From Fusarium oxysporum f. sp. lycopersici 4287 (Eukaryota > Ascomycota > Sordariomycetes > Hypocreales > Nectriaceae), in assembly GCF_000149955.1 (NCBI RefSeq), contig NC_030993.1, forward strand, positions 2,074,562 to 2,138,561: 64,000 nucleotides of DNA, in the 5' to 3' direction. Position numbers and translations under genes: made by a program. Position 1 is the stretch's first letter. Every line of letters starts with the position of its first letter. Of the stretch, positions 35,019 through 47,090 are shown piece after piece. Below the pieces are notes generated by a model. The model was not told where the DNA came from. It did no database searches and worked only from the letters and a program-made list of their open reading frames with translations.

Positions 35019-37552
35019 ACACAGCTTGTCAGCCCTGCTGCCCATCCATCAACAGATATTCAGTGAGATAGATGTAAGACAAGACTACAGGTGCAGTGCC
35101 TAGATCTTTGAATCATCAAAGGATAGAACTTAAAATTCACAGTAGAATTGATAAAGGCGACTACTAATCTGGATTTAAAATTGGGTCAAAGTTCCAATCA
35201 TCGTATGTAGAATGGATCTCATTAGTCGAGGTCAGCCCCAAGTCCATGCCCATGTGAGAATAGAAACCCGTGAGGTTCAGCCCAAGGGCACGTCACAGGG
35301 TGCCCGCGTGTCTGGTAGTTCAGGTTCCAGTGTAACCTCCCCTGCTAGCGCATATTCTCCATCCACTGCCCTTGTCTGTCTGTGGGTTCAAGAAGTTCAT
35401 CAAGACTGAGGAATATTGTTGGGCTCTTTTGCTGCGAGATGCCAAGCAGATCTACTCGAGTATTACATCAATTAGATCCTGGTTCTTCAAATCTCTTGCA
35501 TCATGTCATTGTGATATAGCCATAAGCTTCTCTGAATCATTCCTCTCCTTTGACATCCACATCCATAGCACCCAAGGTACTGAACCCCAGGGCTCGTAGA
35601 CCAGGGACAGCCACTAGAAGCCCCGCCAAGCTCTGCTCCACGGGTGCCTTCCTGAAGGTCATGAGGAGCTAAGCTAGGGAAGGAACAGCCCCATCGTCAA
35701 CCCAGATCACCAACGGAAAGAGCTCGAGTTCCAGTCCAGGCCATCTTAAAGCCCAGGGTCGAGGTTTCCTTTTTTCCATTTCCCCATCCTGTTTTTACTT
35801 TTATTCTCCAACCTCTTAATTCGACGTCTCCTTAGCATTGTATTCCACTCCACTCCTTGTACAATTCCTTACATCTCTTCTCCCAGCACCTGCACTGTCT
35901 TCCTCCCTGACAGTCGTGGCTTGCGTGCTTGCTTTTGGCTTCTCACTTACAGCTCCAGCACCCGATAGCACCTCAAGTCCACTATTGTCTGTGGAGGGTC
36001 CACCTCCACTGAGCTACCTTACCTACTACTCAAGCACGATAGACTACGACGCAGTACGTACCGGCTTCGACAGCTCCTCAGATGAGGTGACAAGCATCCC
36101 TCACCTCACCTCCACCAAAGAGATAAACGTGCTGGGTGATAAGTCGCTAGAGCCCGGCCCCCTGGCGCCCTGGCTCTGTCGACGCAGAGGCTCTGTTTCA
36201 TTCCGCTGTCAGGGTACTCACTCATCAAAATTGGATCATTGTGGCCTGGACCGGTCAGCGAAGTAGCGGCCTCTCCGGAAGGTACCTGACCTTGTTCGTC
36301 TGTCTCTCCACCGTCTTTCGCCGCCATCTTGGCCGACCAAGCGGACGGGACTCCTTTTCAACCGCTCTCCCTCCCGTCGTCACAAGCAAACTATAGGAAC
36401 CACTGCCTTGCACAAGCTTTTGGTGACACACCGATCTTGTTATCTATTCTTGCAACTCCGTGTCTTTTTGAAAAGTGCTGAGCCGGCACGGCATCAGCTC
36501 CGAAGCTTATCGGCACCGGGTTATGAAGACGTGGGAGTCTTCCGACCACTTGACTTGTACAAAGAGGTACTCTTTCACCTTGAACCAGCATCAGCTGCCG
36601 CCTCCGACTTCGCCGCCACTATTGAAGTTTTCATGTATACCGACCCAACGGAATTCAGTAGTCCGAAACGTACCCATGAAATCCAGCTCAAAGTGCTCGA
36701 TATCTTCAGCCATTGTCATCAGTCCCTCCGCCGGCTCTCCACCGTCTTTTTCTCCGGTTCACTAGCAGGTACAGACTTTTTTACCTCTGGACCCTGAATT
36801 TTCTATATCTTCAACTGTCCATTCTTCTTTTCGTGCCCCTAACCCCGTGACGCGCAGACTTTATTCGTTCCTAAAAGAGGCTTCAACCTGCAGATGTAAC
36901 GAAACAGCCCCGAACACACTGTTACACTTACACGGCACCTGAACGGCCCTCGATTTAGTTCACAACTAAAGCTAAAGCTCAAGCTCACGCTGAGCTAAGC
37001 TTTCTACTGCATCACGGAGTTTCACTCACCAAAGTTGTCTCGCTTCACCAGCACAAGGTCCACAGTTTGTTACTTTCGCCGCTTTTTTGCACACGAGAAG
37101 CCAATTTTTGCGCCACGAGCTTACGAGTCACAAGCCATCTCGAGGTTTGAGGTTCTCTTTGCAACGTTGTTTCTTTCGGAGGGAGATCAACAATCATTGA
37201 TCCACGCGAGAAGAACAAAATAAGAGCAGAGACAAAAAGTCTTGTATAACCTGCAGCGTCTGTGTGCCCTTAACAACCGTCAGCTGCTGCACCTCCCAGC
37301 CCAGCTTTGGTGTTGTCCGATCGCAGGACCGTTGGAACAACAACTTCAGCGATCCAGATGCCATTTACCAGCGAATAATCCTTTGCCTTGCTTTCAAAAC
37401 TTCTAACGACTGTGTCAATGGTTTACGGCACCTAAATTGGAAATTGGCCATCGCTGTTTATTGAGTGACACTGTGTGTGCCTGCAATCATTTAACCTCTG
37501 TCGATTCCACCACAGGCCCGTTAACCCTCACTTATTATTCAATTTAGCGACC

Positions 37553-37579
37553 ATGCTTCACATTGCTAGTCGTCGATAA
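37553..37579 (+). other. upstream ORF in the leader of the GATA-like regulator
   Basis: An ATG at 37553 opens an eight-codon frame (MLHIASRR) ending in TAA at 37577-37579, 110 nt before the main start codon. Short upstream ORFs often lower translation of fungal nitrogen and amino-acid regulators. Whether this stretch is in the mature mRNA is unknown. Confidence 0.5.
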
Positions 37580-37689
37580 GCACTTTTACGTCGAAGAATC
37601 ACTGGGTGGCATTAGCAGCCGCGCGTTTATCACACCAAGCGCATATCCTATCGTTGCGGAGGCTGCTGAAGACTTCAAAATCCTCAAAT

Positions 37690-39317
37690 ATGGATTCGAA
37701 TATGCCTATGATACTGCCAAAGGGCATAGTCATCAATTCCAAAAACATATATAAAGAGGTTGCTGATTTTCCTTTGGTTCCCCCTGACAAGGTTTGGGAG
37801 TACTGGCATGGTAAATTTCTAATCTTCCCTTTGCCATTGAATACTACTAATGCTTTCCTAGTGTATACAACCACATATAAGAAGCTCAAGGATCCGACTG
37901 CTTGCCGACTTGAAAACTTTTGGTGGCATGTTTGGGGAAGTGATCGCAGGTTTCTCAAGGGTAGTGCCCTGGCAAAACTTTACGAGGAGATCTCGGTTGG
38001 ACCAACCTTTGTCCCCCTCAAGGGACCGCCAAATCGATGGGAAGGACCCGATGTATGTGCCATTGAGGCTGATCTTCTCACAATGACATCCATCGACAAC
38101 TAACACAACCTACCTAGATACCACCCCTGATCAGACAGATTCTAGAAGCCGCTGAATCTCAGGCGACCCCACCACTGACACAAACCCAAGGGTCCCGCCC
38201 TTCAAGATCCACCGACTCAGCGTTAAGAACATTATCTTCAAGTGCCTCAAAGCCGCCACCCGCCCACCCAATCTTGAAAAAAGCCCGAGGGCCATCATCA
38301 TCGGGGCCTCGGCCAACGGCTCGTTTTGTATCACCCCATGAATCCGCTGATGAGGACGAGATCCCCTCTTCAGGGAGCACAGCTGCGACAGTGTCTGAGG
38401 CGCCCGTGTATGTAACGGATCCGCCGAAGAAGAAAATGGCCATTACACCCCCTCAGAAGCTAACCCCCTCGTCTCCCGTCACGAGTAAAAAAACCACTCA
38501 GCTAAGCAAATCATCATCAAGCGCGGGACCGGTTATTCGAGAAGCCGGGGCTGGAAAATCGAGCGGACCAAGGAATGGCACGCTGCGGCCCGTACTTAAC
38601 ATTGCTCGCACAAATGTGGAATACGACCAACCAGCCTCTAAGGACATGAATGGAATGACCAGGGAAGGTCACCCATATCCGATGAGCGAGAAGGCACGAG
38701 GAAAGCAACCAGCAGTTCCTGTTCGGCCAGTTACATACAGAAACGAAGTCGTCAAGGACGTGATAGAAGAAGAAACTTGGCCATCACCCCCTAAAGATCG
38801 ACCTCGAAGCATTCATCGAGAGAAAGGTGTGCTCCCCCAAGCTCGCTCTCTCATAAACCTTGCGAACCACGGACCACGAAGAGGGTCTGGAGCTTCTTCA
38901 AGGTCGACTATCGGAGTGGGATCGCTTGAGAGTGGAAGGAGTCTGGAAACCCCCCCTATGGCACGATCCCATTCCCATGGCGGATATGATCAGCCAAAAC
39001 CGCACAACAACATTCGAGCACCTGGACTCTTTACGGAAGCCACCTCGTCGACATCCAACGTTGCGGTGACTGGCACGATTCTCGATCAATCTGGGTTTGG
39101 ATCCACGTCGGACTTGAGTACTATCGATCATTCACGGCTTGAACATCACACCATCCCCGTTGTACCACCACAACCCTCTATCCTCGATGCTCGTTTCACC
39201 CCAACTCCTCCTACTACAACAGCTAGTGTACCTCTAGGACGCACAAAAAGCCAGCTAACACTACTACTTGAACGAGAAAAGGCACGAAGCGGTGATAGGT
39301 CGCGATCCAGAAACTAA
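37690..39317 (+). CDS. AreA GATA-like domain protein (DUF1752/DUF3295 type)
   Basis: Exons 37690-37810, 37862-38052 and 38118-39317 give 503 residues. The N-terminal domain (about 1-100) has PPDKVWEYWHVYTTTYKKL and DPTACRLENFWWHVWGSDRR, the conserved helix seen in fungal proteins named after the AreA GATA-like region (DUF1752). The remainder is a disordered Ser/Pro-rich region with GMTREGHPYPMSEKARGKQP and ends TKSQLTLLLEREKAR, fitting the DUF3295 C-terminal block. Despite the name, no GATA zinc finger is present, so direct DNA binding is not expected. The family is linked to nitrogen and TORC1-responsive regulation in the literature as I recall it. The first intron is 51 nt with a TACTAAT branch site and has no stop in frame, so its retention would insert 17 residues. 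The start MDSNMPMILPKG was chosen because it begins the conserved N-terminus. Confidence 0.85.
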
Positions 39318-40470
39318 AATATTCTTTGTACCCCTAAAAACCATTATGTCACCGTTATTCTGTGTCGTGGTAAGGTCTCACCACGGCTATGTACACCATT
39401 TATAAACAAGGGCCTAGCTCACATATTAAGCAAAATGCTTCTTTCTCCGTATGACTCCAGGTGCATGGTCACGGAGGGTCGGGTGGGTGCATCAAAACAT
39501 TTGCGGCCCGCATGGTCATTTGATATATTTCCCAATTTCTTGCTATATGATAAAGGACTACTGGCTCAGAAGTGAAAGTTTGAAAGCCGCGCGTATGGTT
39601 CTTCACACCATAATCGAATCAGGGGGCGGGGCGTTGACGGCAAAGCTGAAGACGGGCTAAAAGGTCTATCTCACGAAGGAAATGAACGGGAATTCAGTTG
39701 ATACCAGTTAGATAACTAAAAGCAAGGCATTGCAGATGCTGCTTAGAACTTGATATAAGCGGCGTTCTGAGTGTATGTCATTACCCTGGAGCTGCCAGAT
39801 TTTTTATTTTGCATACTTAATCGAGGGAAAGAAAGCATTATATAAAACACTACAGTGGGAATTGTCTTAAGACATTAATATCTGTCCTTCTAATAATCAG
39901 AAACCATCCTCTTTCATTATCCATCTTTAAGTAAAAGCCTAATTATTCTTCACAACATATCCTACGCTTTTGCTACATACCAGACATATTACATGAAATA
40001 CGCCAAGTTCCGGTGCGGCGTTCGCGATTGATAAAGTAAGTTCTAAGGTAGGCAAATATATTTTGGGAATTGCGTGACCTTGTGCGTGAAGGAAATATTC
40101 CAACTCTTAACGCTGATGTTGATAATACTGGTATCTAATACTACAGCCATCAAACTGGAGGACTTAGGAAAAAATAGCTAATAGATATTACTCTTAATCT
40201 TTTTGTAATCCGGGGTTTGCACCGTATGTTTTGTCCAACCGACTTGACCAGTCCCTCAGGGTAAGCCGTCCAATCCGTTACTTATACCAAAAATCGATGA
40301 CGCGTTATAAAGAGGGACGGAATGAGAATTCCCTTTGTGAAGAAAGCGATGCTTGAGCGAGTGTGTTGAGTTTCTCAAAAGAGGAGGAATAAGTTTGATG
40401 TGTAATATAGTAAAGCATGATTCATGGTACGAAGAAAAGGGCAAGCCGAGAAAGCCAGCAAGAGACGTCA
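39318..40470. other. convergent intergenic region, AT-rich
   Basis: 1.15 kb between two converging genes. It is AT-rich from 39700 to 40250. The only open frames are short and without motifs. Nothing recognised beyond two 3' flanks. Confidence 0.5.
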
Positions 40471-43400
40471 CTAATCATCAAGCTTGAACATCCTGCGCAG
40501 TGTCCCAAACTTCTTCTTCTTGGGCGTGCCGACCTCTGAGCCGTCGATTGAGGCTGAGACACTGTGGTTGGCAGCACCAATTTGGCTGTGGGAAGTACTG
40601 CGACGCTTGAGGAAGCCCGTCTTTGTTGTTGGGGAGGACGGAGAAGGACCCAGACCGCCAGCGGTGGAGGGGCGCTTCTCTTCGTCAACGACGTATGTAT
40701 TTTGAGAGCCGTCGTCGAACTGATCCTCCTCTTCGTGAGTGTTCTGATGGTCCTGGAGAGGCCAGTTTGCTCCGCGTTTGTGTAGACGTGAGCTATGTGC
40801 CTGGCTCTCACTATTACTTCGAATAAAAGCGAGTCGTTCAGGGCCTCGTTCCAGGTGCGTGTCCCGACGCGATGCGCTTTCACTGGTGCTTCGAGAGATC
40901 TTGTCAGCAGGATCCTTCTTGCGACGCAAAATGGACGACATGAAGCTGCCACGTCGTTTATGACCTGGTCGTCCACCTGCTATCTCGACGCTGTTAGCCT
41001 GCGGCGCAATCGCGTCTCGTCCCGAACCGCTTCGATTCAATGTTGCCCGAGGAACTGTGATAGCCGTCCCATTGGAAGCAAGATTCTCTCGAGGTTGCTC
41101 TTCCTCGTCATCGCTGTCAGGAAGGTCAGGAGAGTCTTGGACACCTGCGCGAGCAGGCGGGACCCCCATAGCGGCGGCGGCAGCATTGTTTGAAGCAGAA
41201 CTGCGCATTGTTTTAGGTACACGCTTCTGCCTGGGGAGTGGTGAAGGGGTATCCTCGTCACTTGAGTCGACAAAACGACTTCTGAAGGCTGGGCGGCCCT
41301 CATCCTCATCACTGGAATCATCGAAGCGGCTACCGCTCTTGGATTTCTTCCCCTTGGAGGAGCGGCCAAATCCAGAAACCCGCATGCGAGAGGAACCTGC
41401 ATCACTGGACTCAGTACGTAGTGACTGACGCATACGGCCGCCTATCATAACTGGAGGAGGAGAGCTAGTATTGGAATTGCGGCGAAAGGCTGATCCGGTA
41501 GGTGACAGAGACCGAAGGCTGAATCGGCTGCTGCCCCTCGCGCTTTCTGTTGGAGGTGCTGCTGCCGCCGGTTCCCGTGTACTTCCTCTCATTGTCTTAC
41601 GGAAGCCGAAGCCTTCTCCGCCGCCAGCCTTTGCACGTCGGAAGCTGCTTTCGCTTGAGTCAGATCCTCGGCGTGTAAGGGTTGGCTTCGCAGTAGATCG
41701 CATGGCAGGGCCCCTGTCTTCAGAATGCGCTCGACGCTGCGACTTGACCGCTTCCGACGTGGTCACTGGTTGATAAGAAGTTGGCCGACCACCATTTCTC
41801 TGAATAGGAGCAGTATTGTGCCCATTAGTCGCCGAACCATTGGTCCTAAGCGACTTGCGCATCGCAACACCAGTAGTAGTCTCAGGCTCTTGACGAAGGG
41901 ACTTGCGTAAATGCCCATCATGTAAGTTCTGAGGGCTTGAAGGAGCAGCGCCGGATCTCATAGATTTGCGCATGCCTCCGGTTTGAACTGGCTCGGGATG
42001 ACTGACTGTTGTAGCCTCACTAGCCCGCATAGATTTTCGCAGTTTGGCACCTCCAGTCTGCTTTGCTTTCTCTGTAACATCATCACGAGGCCAACTAGTA
42101 CCTGGTTGGATTTGGTAGACTCTAGTTGGATTGCGAAGCTTTTCTGAGACAGGTGCATCTTCCGAAGTCTCCAAAGGCTCTTGCACAGGCTCTTCAACAA
42201 GTTTCTGCTTTTGCTTCGCTTGGGCCTTTGTCTTGGGTTTCGAGCGTCGGGCTGCTTCTGCTGGAATGTCTTCCTCGTCAGACTCCTCCATGGCCTCCTT
42301 CTCGAGCTGGCGTCTGTCCTTGGGGCTCAAACTTCTCCAATAAGCCTTTGCTGTTTCCCAGTCACTGGGCGTTTGAAGAGGTTTCTGAGAGGGAGTCTTA
42401 GTATGCGTGGACTGCTGAGACACATCGGTTTCCTTGGATTTTGCAATGGCCTTCTCAAACACCTTCTGAGAGAATGCTGATTCGACGGGGCCGTCGACTA
42501 TAGCGTCAAGGGACAAGAAACCATCGCCTTCCATGTCAGAGAGATCCTCATAGGCGTCACTGTAAATGCTGCTCCCTTCCGACTCTTCCGACTCTTCCTG
42601 AATGTCATGCATCTGAGAGTTTGAAGACACTGCACTAGTGGAATCGAAGGACCGACGAGTCGCAATTGGTGCGGGCTGATCAGCTCCTTTGGGTGATTGA
42701 CTTGGGCGAGGCTCTGACGAGGATACCTTGGTGTCTTCGGAAATAGCCTTCTCACTTGAAGCATTAGTCGGGCCGGCTGGGAAGCCCCCGGGAACATCGA
42801 AGAAGTCTTGCGGCGACTCTGCCTGGTTCTCATCGGGGATTCGGGGACTAGGTTGTATTATCGAAATGGTTGGTATGTTGTCGCTTGGACTAGACTTCGC
42901 CGAACTACTCTCAGAGGGGCTGCCTGGGTTGCTAATAGTTGTTTGGGTCTCGGACACAGGCTCGGCAGAAGCTTGGGATTTAGATACAACGCCTGATTCG
43001 GATTCATCATCAGAGCTCAGGTCACTATTGCTTATATACCCTTGGCCATCAACAGAAGTGACCACGGGGGGTAGTGGTTCCCGGTATCTGGAAGTATTAG
43101 CTTCGTTGCGGGAGGCCTGTTCCTGTGCCAAGACCGACCCAATAGCCAGATCACTTGACTGCGCCAAATCTTGGGCAGGAGCTTTGTGATTCGATTCTGA
43201 AGGCAACGAATCTGTAGCTGGAGGTGAAGCTGATCTCTCCATAGGTCGAACCAAAGGTCGCTCCTCAGGCTCCCTGACCTTCTTCTCGCGAATACTCCCA
43301 AAAGAGGGGAGAGCAGGACGAGGGGTCATGGTCTCGTCCTCGTCCAGAGTTACTGAGTCTCTTTTGTTTCGCCCAATGATGCTATGCCAAGACATCCTTG

Positions 43401-45054
43401 ACTGTGGGCTGGCAATTTGTGAGTCTGTATCTGGAGATGGAATAGACTCCCCGATAACAGCAGTGTTTCCATCATCAAAGCTCACCCTGACGCTCTTCTT
43501 CCGCGAGAGTTCTGTCTCCTCACGCCCAGCCATACCTGACCAGGCAGCAGACGCATCTGAGCCATCTTCTGAGGGAGATGCATCCCGAGGACTTGAGTAC
43601 TTAAGTGCGGACTTTCGTGGCGACAACGACCTTGGAGGTGGCTCATGCCTAACGAGTAGCTGATCGGTCTTGGGAGCAAAATGGGTTGTACGGGCAGGGC
43701 TGCGAGCAGGACTTTCAGAATGCACTCGGCTTCGGCGCACAGTCTCACTGGGACCTGGGATTGGTGTAGCTTCCGGTGACTGTTGAGGTGGCGAGGTTGA
43801 TTTCACAGGGATGGCATTTACTCCATCCATTGGGTGTTCGTCGGTAGGCGCCGGCTGGGCAGCCTCTCGTTGTTCCTCCTCCTCTAGTTCGGGGTCTTCA
43901 TGCACTACAGAAGGACGCTTTCTAACCGATGCTTCGGATTTTGTTACTGCTGGTGGGCTTACAATAGCCTGATTCGGATGTCTCGGTGTCTCGACACCTG
44001 GCTCTTGTTCTTGCTGAATTAATGTTTGTCCAGTTGACAGGCTGGAGTTGGAGTTGGGGTCAGGCTTCACCTCACGCGTGGTTTCTGGCTCAGACTCAGG
44101 ATCTGATTCGAGCTCAGATTCAGGGTCAGCTTCTGGGTGATTGGACTGCTTGAGGTGCCCAGGCTGTTGTGTTATCGCACCATAAGTATCTGAAGGGCTT
44201 TGTGGGCTTGCGACTGCCTTTGGTGGTGGTGAGGCTGGCTCGACTGCAGTGCCCTTGAGTCTCCCGACGGTTCCCTTGGACAAGTGAGTGCCAGTCCTGG
44301 GTCCGGCATGCTTTTGCTTGCGAACAGGTTTCTCTGATGCATCACGGACAGTCTGATCTATCATCAAAAGCTGTGCCTGAGGAACCATCCGTCTCGAATG
44401 GGGATCGTACACCATGGCATTGCTTAATGGGCTTGGCGGCTCTGTCATAGAGCGAGGATACGAGAAATTGATAGAGTTCGGGCTGCTTGGCCGTAAATCT
44501 GCAGATGCCCGTTTATCAGCCACAGGGGCGCGACGCACGTTAGACAAATCGTTCCCTGCAGCTGCCCCAAACCATGAGCCTTGAGCTTGGCCGTTTTTCA
44601 TCTTTTGGCTTGCGGTTTGGAAATGTTGCGTTTGCAAGCTTGTTGCTCGTTTGTGGGTCGAGCTCTTCGGGTTGGTCTTGTTGTGCTCATGCTGGGGAAT
44701 CTTGGGCACTGGAGGAACATCCTGGGCTTGCGGGGCAGCGAGCCGTGCTGGTGAAGGCGAGGGTGATCGAAAGGTCCGTTCTGTCATAGAACTCGCGCTC
44801 GGCGATCGATGTAGTTCCCGACTCCTCCTGTCCCGACTTCCTGTAGACGAGACGGAAGCGCTCCTCCGCGCAACTCGTTTCGATTGAACCTGCGATACAT
44901 TGGTGGGGGTTGTAGGTCGTGCCTTTAGAGCTGCAGCCGCAGCAGCTGATGACAGAGATGGCGTCGATTCACGCCTTAGAAAGGCCGAGGCGGCGGCTGT
45001 CGCAGCGTTGGGATTGGCAGTCTCCCGGGTCAACGGCTGAGATGAGAGCGCCAT
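40471..45054 (-). CDS. very large disordered protein with repeated RK[ST][ML]R motifs
   Basis: A single uninterrupted exon encodes 1527 residues. The N-terminus is the most conserved-looking part (LTRETANPNAATAAASAFL, then an Ala-rich run and KRVARRSAS). The middle is Ser/Pro/Glu-rich and acidic. From about residue 1005 a short basic motif recurs: LRKSMR, MRKSMR, LRKSLR, MRKSLR, FRKTMR and MRQSLR. The last is about 200 residues after the first. The C-terminus is strongly basic (KKKKFGTLRRMFKLDD). There is no enzyme domain and no membrane helix. Basic-amphipathic repeats of this type could bind acidic lipids and be phosphorylated at the Ser/Thr. It may be a filamentous-fungal counterpart of the yeast eisosome organiser Seg1, but this is a guess. 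A cortical or cytoskeletal scaffold is equally possible. Confidence 0.85.
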   Translation of the reverse strand: MALSSQPLTRETANPNAATAAASAFLRRESTPSLSSAAAAAALKARPTTPTNVSQVQSKRVARRSASVSSTGSRDRRSRELHRSPSASSMTERTFRSPSPSPARLAAPQAQDVPPVPKIPQHEHNKTNPKSSTHKRATSLQTQHFQTASQKMKNGQAQGSWFGAAAGNDLSNVRRAPVADKRASADLRPSSPNSINFSYPRSMTEPPSPLSNAMVYDPHSRRMVPQAQLLMIDQTVRDASEKPVRKQKHAGPRTGTHLSKGTVGRLKGTAVEPASPPPKAVASPQSPSDTYGAITQQPGHLKQSNHPEADPESELESDPESEPETTREVKPDPNSNSSLSTGQTLIQQEQEPGVETPRHPNQAIVSPPAVTKSEASVRKRPSVVHEDPELEEEEQREAAQPAPTDEHPMDGVNAIPVKSTSPPQQSPEATPIPGPSETVRRSRVHSESPARSPARTTHFAPKTDQLLVRHEPPPRSLSPRKSALKYSSPRDASPSEDGSDASAAWSGMAGREETELSRKKSVRVSFDDGNTAVIGESIPSPDTDSQIASPQSRMSWHSIIGRNKRDSVTLDEDETMTPRPALPSFGSIREKKVREPEERPLVRPMERSASPPATDSLPSESNHKAPAQDLAQSSDLAIGSVLAQEQASRNEANTSRYREPLPPVVTSVDGQGYISNSDLSSDDESESGVVSKSQASAEPVSETQTTISNPGSPSESSSAKSSPSDNIPTISIIQPSPRIPDENQAESPQDFFDVPGGFPAGPTNASSEKAISEDTKVSSSEPRPSQSPKGADQPAPIATRRSFDSTSAVSSNSQMHDIQEESEESEGSSIYSDAYEDLSDMEGDGFLSLDAIVDGPVESAFSQKVFEKAIAKSKETDVSQQSTHTKTPSQKPLQTPSDWETAKAYWRSLSPKDRRQLEKEAMEESDEEDIPAEAARRSKPKTKAQAKQKQKLVEEPVQEPLETSEDAPVSEKLRNPTRVYQIQPGTSWPRDDVTEKAKQTGGAKLRKSMRASEATTVSHPEPVQTGGMRKSMRSGAAPSSPQNLHDGHLRKSLRQEPETTTGVAMRKSLRTNGSATNGHNTAPIQRNGGRPTSYQPVTTSEAVKSQRRAHSEDRGPAMRSTAKPTLTRRGSDSSESSFRRAKAGGGEGFGFRKTMRGSTREPAAAAPPTESARGSSRFSLRSLSPTGSAFRRNSNTSSPPPVMIGGRMRQSLRTESSDAGSSRMRVSGFGRSSKGKKSKSGSRFDDSSDEDEGRPAFRSRFVDSSDEDTPSPLPRQKRVPKTMRSSASNNAAAAAMGVPPARAGVQDSPDLPDSDDEEEQPRENLASNGTAITVPRATLNRSGSGRDAIAPQANSVEIAGGRPGHKRRGSFMSSILRRKKDPADKISRSTSESASRRDTHLERGPERLAFIRSNSESQAHSSRLHKRGANWPLQDHQNTHEEEDQFDDGSQNTYVVDEEKRPSTAGGLGPSPSSPTTKTGFLKRRSTSHSQIGAANHSVSASIDGSEVGTPKKKKFGTLRRMFKLDD
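41418..42046 (-). repeat. six short basic motif repeats (RK[ST][ML]R family)
   Basis: Motif-coding positions on the window: 42028-42046, 41959-41976, 41895-41911, 41848-41864, 41590-41607 and 41418-41435. Four are spaced about 20-25 codons apart; two lie further downstream. The last has Q for K. Spacers are unrelated Ser/Asn-rich sequence, so the motif itself seems to be kept by selection. Confidence 0.8.
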
Positions 45055-47090
45055 GTTAGCAACGACGTGTAATTGCGAAAGCGATGGAAAGGAAAAGAGA
45101 GTCGGATCGAGAGGGAGAGGGTCGCATCAAGGGATAAAAGCCAAAGACAATAATCAAAGACAAAGACAAATGCGGCAAGTCTCGATAGGTGAGCTTAAGT
45201 TAATGGCTTTTGCCTACCAGGGCGGGTTCCATAGCGGGCCAAATGCCAAAAGCCAAAAGCGGGTTTATGGGAGTCGCAATAGTGAACTACACAGAGGACG
45301 AAGACGGCTCACCTGAGTGGGAGGACGATGCCTCCTTGAACCTCCAAACATGATGGGCTGGTTTAAGCTTGACTAGATCGAAAGCGGCGCAAGGCCAGCT
45401 CAGCTCAACAGACGGCTTGCATCAAGATCAAGGTCACGGATTTTCGGAGGTTAGTAAATAATGACGCTGAGATGTGAGTCAAGGTAGTCGTAGTAAGAAA
45501 TGCTGTGTCTTGTATACGTCAGGATTAAATGGGATGGGTTGAGACGGAAATTAGGGCAGCTAAAAAAGTAGTTTGAGGAAGACTCCAAGGACTGGACGGA
45601 GACGAGGGAGGGAGGTTCCATGTCCATGCTCGTTAGAGACCTGATGACGACAGGTATCAAGCCACTAACACTAGCCTCAATTAGCAGACCCCACCCACGC
45701 TAGCCCTCTACCTGTACTTAGCTTCTGGGATGTAATTTTTTATTCCGGTAGTTCCATCTTCCAGGGCGCATTGCATCTAATGGAGATGGAAACTCAAGGG
45801 TCCAATAAGATAATTGTGATGACTTTGCTTGAAGTGATAACCATTTATGTCATACAAACCTCCTCCTGTTACTCCCTGGTAGTCCACGTCGACCAACACG
45901 TGGTTGTCGTTGTACAGACTGGTCCAACACAGTACACATACACATACATGTAATAAACCTCAACTTTCCGGTTTTCAGTAGTGCCATCACAAAGAGACCC
46001 CCCGTCTGCTGCACAGATCCAGAGATCAGTAATTCAAATTGTAGATCAGTGCCTTATCAGGTCCCGTCTCGGCAGGCCTCCAGTTTCCACCTGCCGAGAT
46101 CTACAAGATTGCTCGGCGGAATAAACATAAACAATCTGGGGACTAATCTTGCTTGGTTCTTAGGTTGCTCGACCTGAGGCACGCGGCTCATTCAAAGACT
46201 GACCCTGGCCCAGTGAGGGACTGATCTTCGTGGTAGTGGTATTGTTCTGTATCGGGATTCGGATGGACCTGGGAGACAAATGGTAGCACCTAGCTGGAGA
46301 ACAACGAGACGAGACCGTAAATCATCTAGTTATAGAAGAAAATACACTGCTCAGGGCGCATGAATTCAATCAGTTTTATAGAGCATTCTTTACAGTATAC
46401 TACTGCCAACACAATTCAACCACTCTTGATTTCCTCGATTCTTCACCATGTATGCTGAAGCCCCGTATCTCCGCATATCCTAGATCAGAGCCCACCTCAA
46501 ATCTCCAGCTGAACTGAACAGCTTTCTGACGTCATAGCTTGACTAGGACGTTTCAATCGTAGCCAAGTCGCTTTCATGCAATTTTGCAGCAGTTGTCTGT
46601 GCATATTCGTAAGTTGAGACAGAAAAGCAATGTGTGGTTAAAAAATGTTGAACAAGTTAGTATAGCCCTGTTATCATACAATGTGACTTTGGTCTGGCTG
46701 ATTGAACCCAAATGCTGTTTGTGGTGGCCCAAGCTACAACATTCTACCTATTCCTATCCCCTATCCTTAAACCAAATGTCACTTTCGTGTCGTTACTGAG
46801 CCGCCTCCCCACCGAGTGGCTCAGTCTCTTGTTATCCACACTTCCCCCAATAGCAACAAGCAAGAAATCCGTCGTAGGCAGGGCTCTGTCCCTTTCTTCA
46901 TCTTCAAGAGCAAGAGTACCTCATTTTCGGATACCGGACACCGCAGAGTGTCTTGGTTCACTGATATCTTCGAGGTATACATCCCCTTTCATAGCTTTGT
47001 TGGTCGACGACGTACCTCGATCATCAAGGCTAAAATAGGGAGTACCGCGATTGCTGGGAGCAGCCCCTTCCACTGAATCATGCTTGCAAA
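45055..47090. other. intergenic region
   Basis: Upstream region of the 1527-residue protein and 3' flank of the gene at 47091. Short frames on both strands, no motifs. Some C/T-rich tracts. Nothing recognised. Confidence 0.5.

Larger units (their letters stand above)
33446..37689. other. 4.2-kb gene-poor region with foldback element and long leader
   Basis: No supported gene. It contains the MITE-like element at 34865-35018, and GTAAG repeats at 34841-34852. From about 35760 to 37690 it has C/T-rich stretches that look like promoter and leader of the regulator at 37690. Frames at 35838-36266 and 36408-36797 start at TTG, not ATG, and carry no motifs. A short upstream ORF is at 37553-37579. 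Confidence 0.5.

Noticed and set aside
35838..36797. Two plus-strand frames (143 and 130 codons)
   Set aside because: They begin at TTG, not ATG, have no domain and lie in probable leader sequence of the regulator gene.
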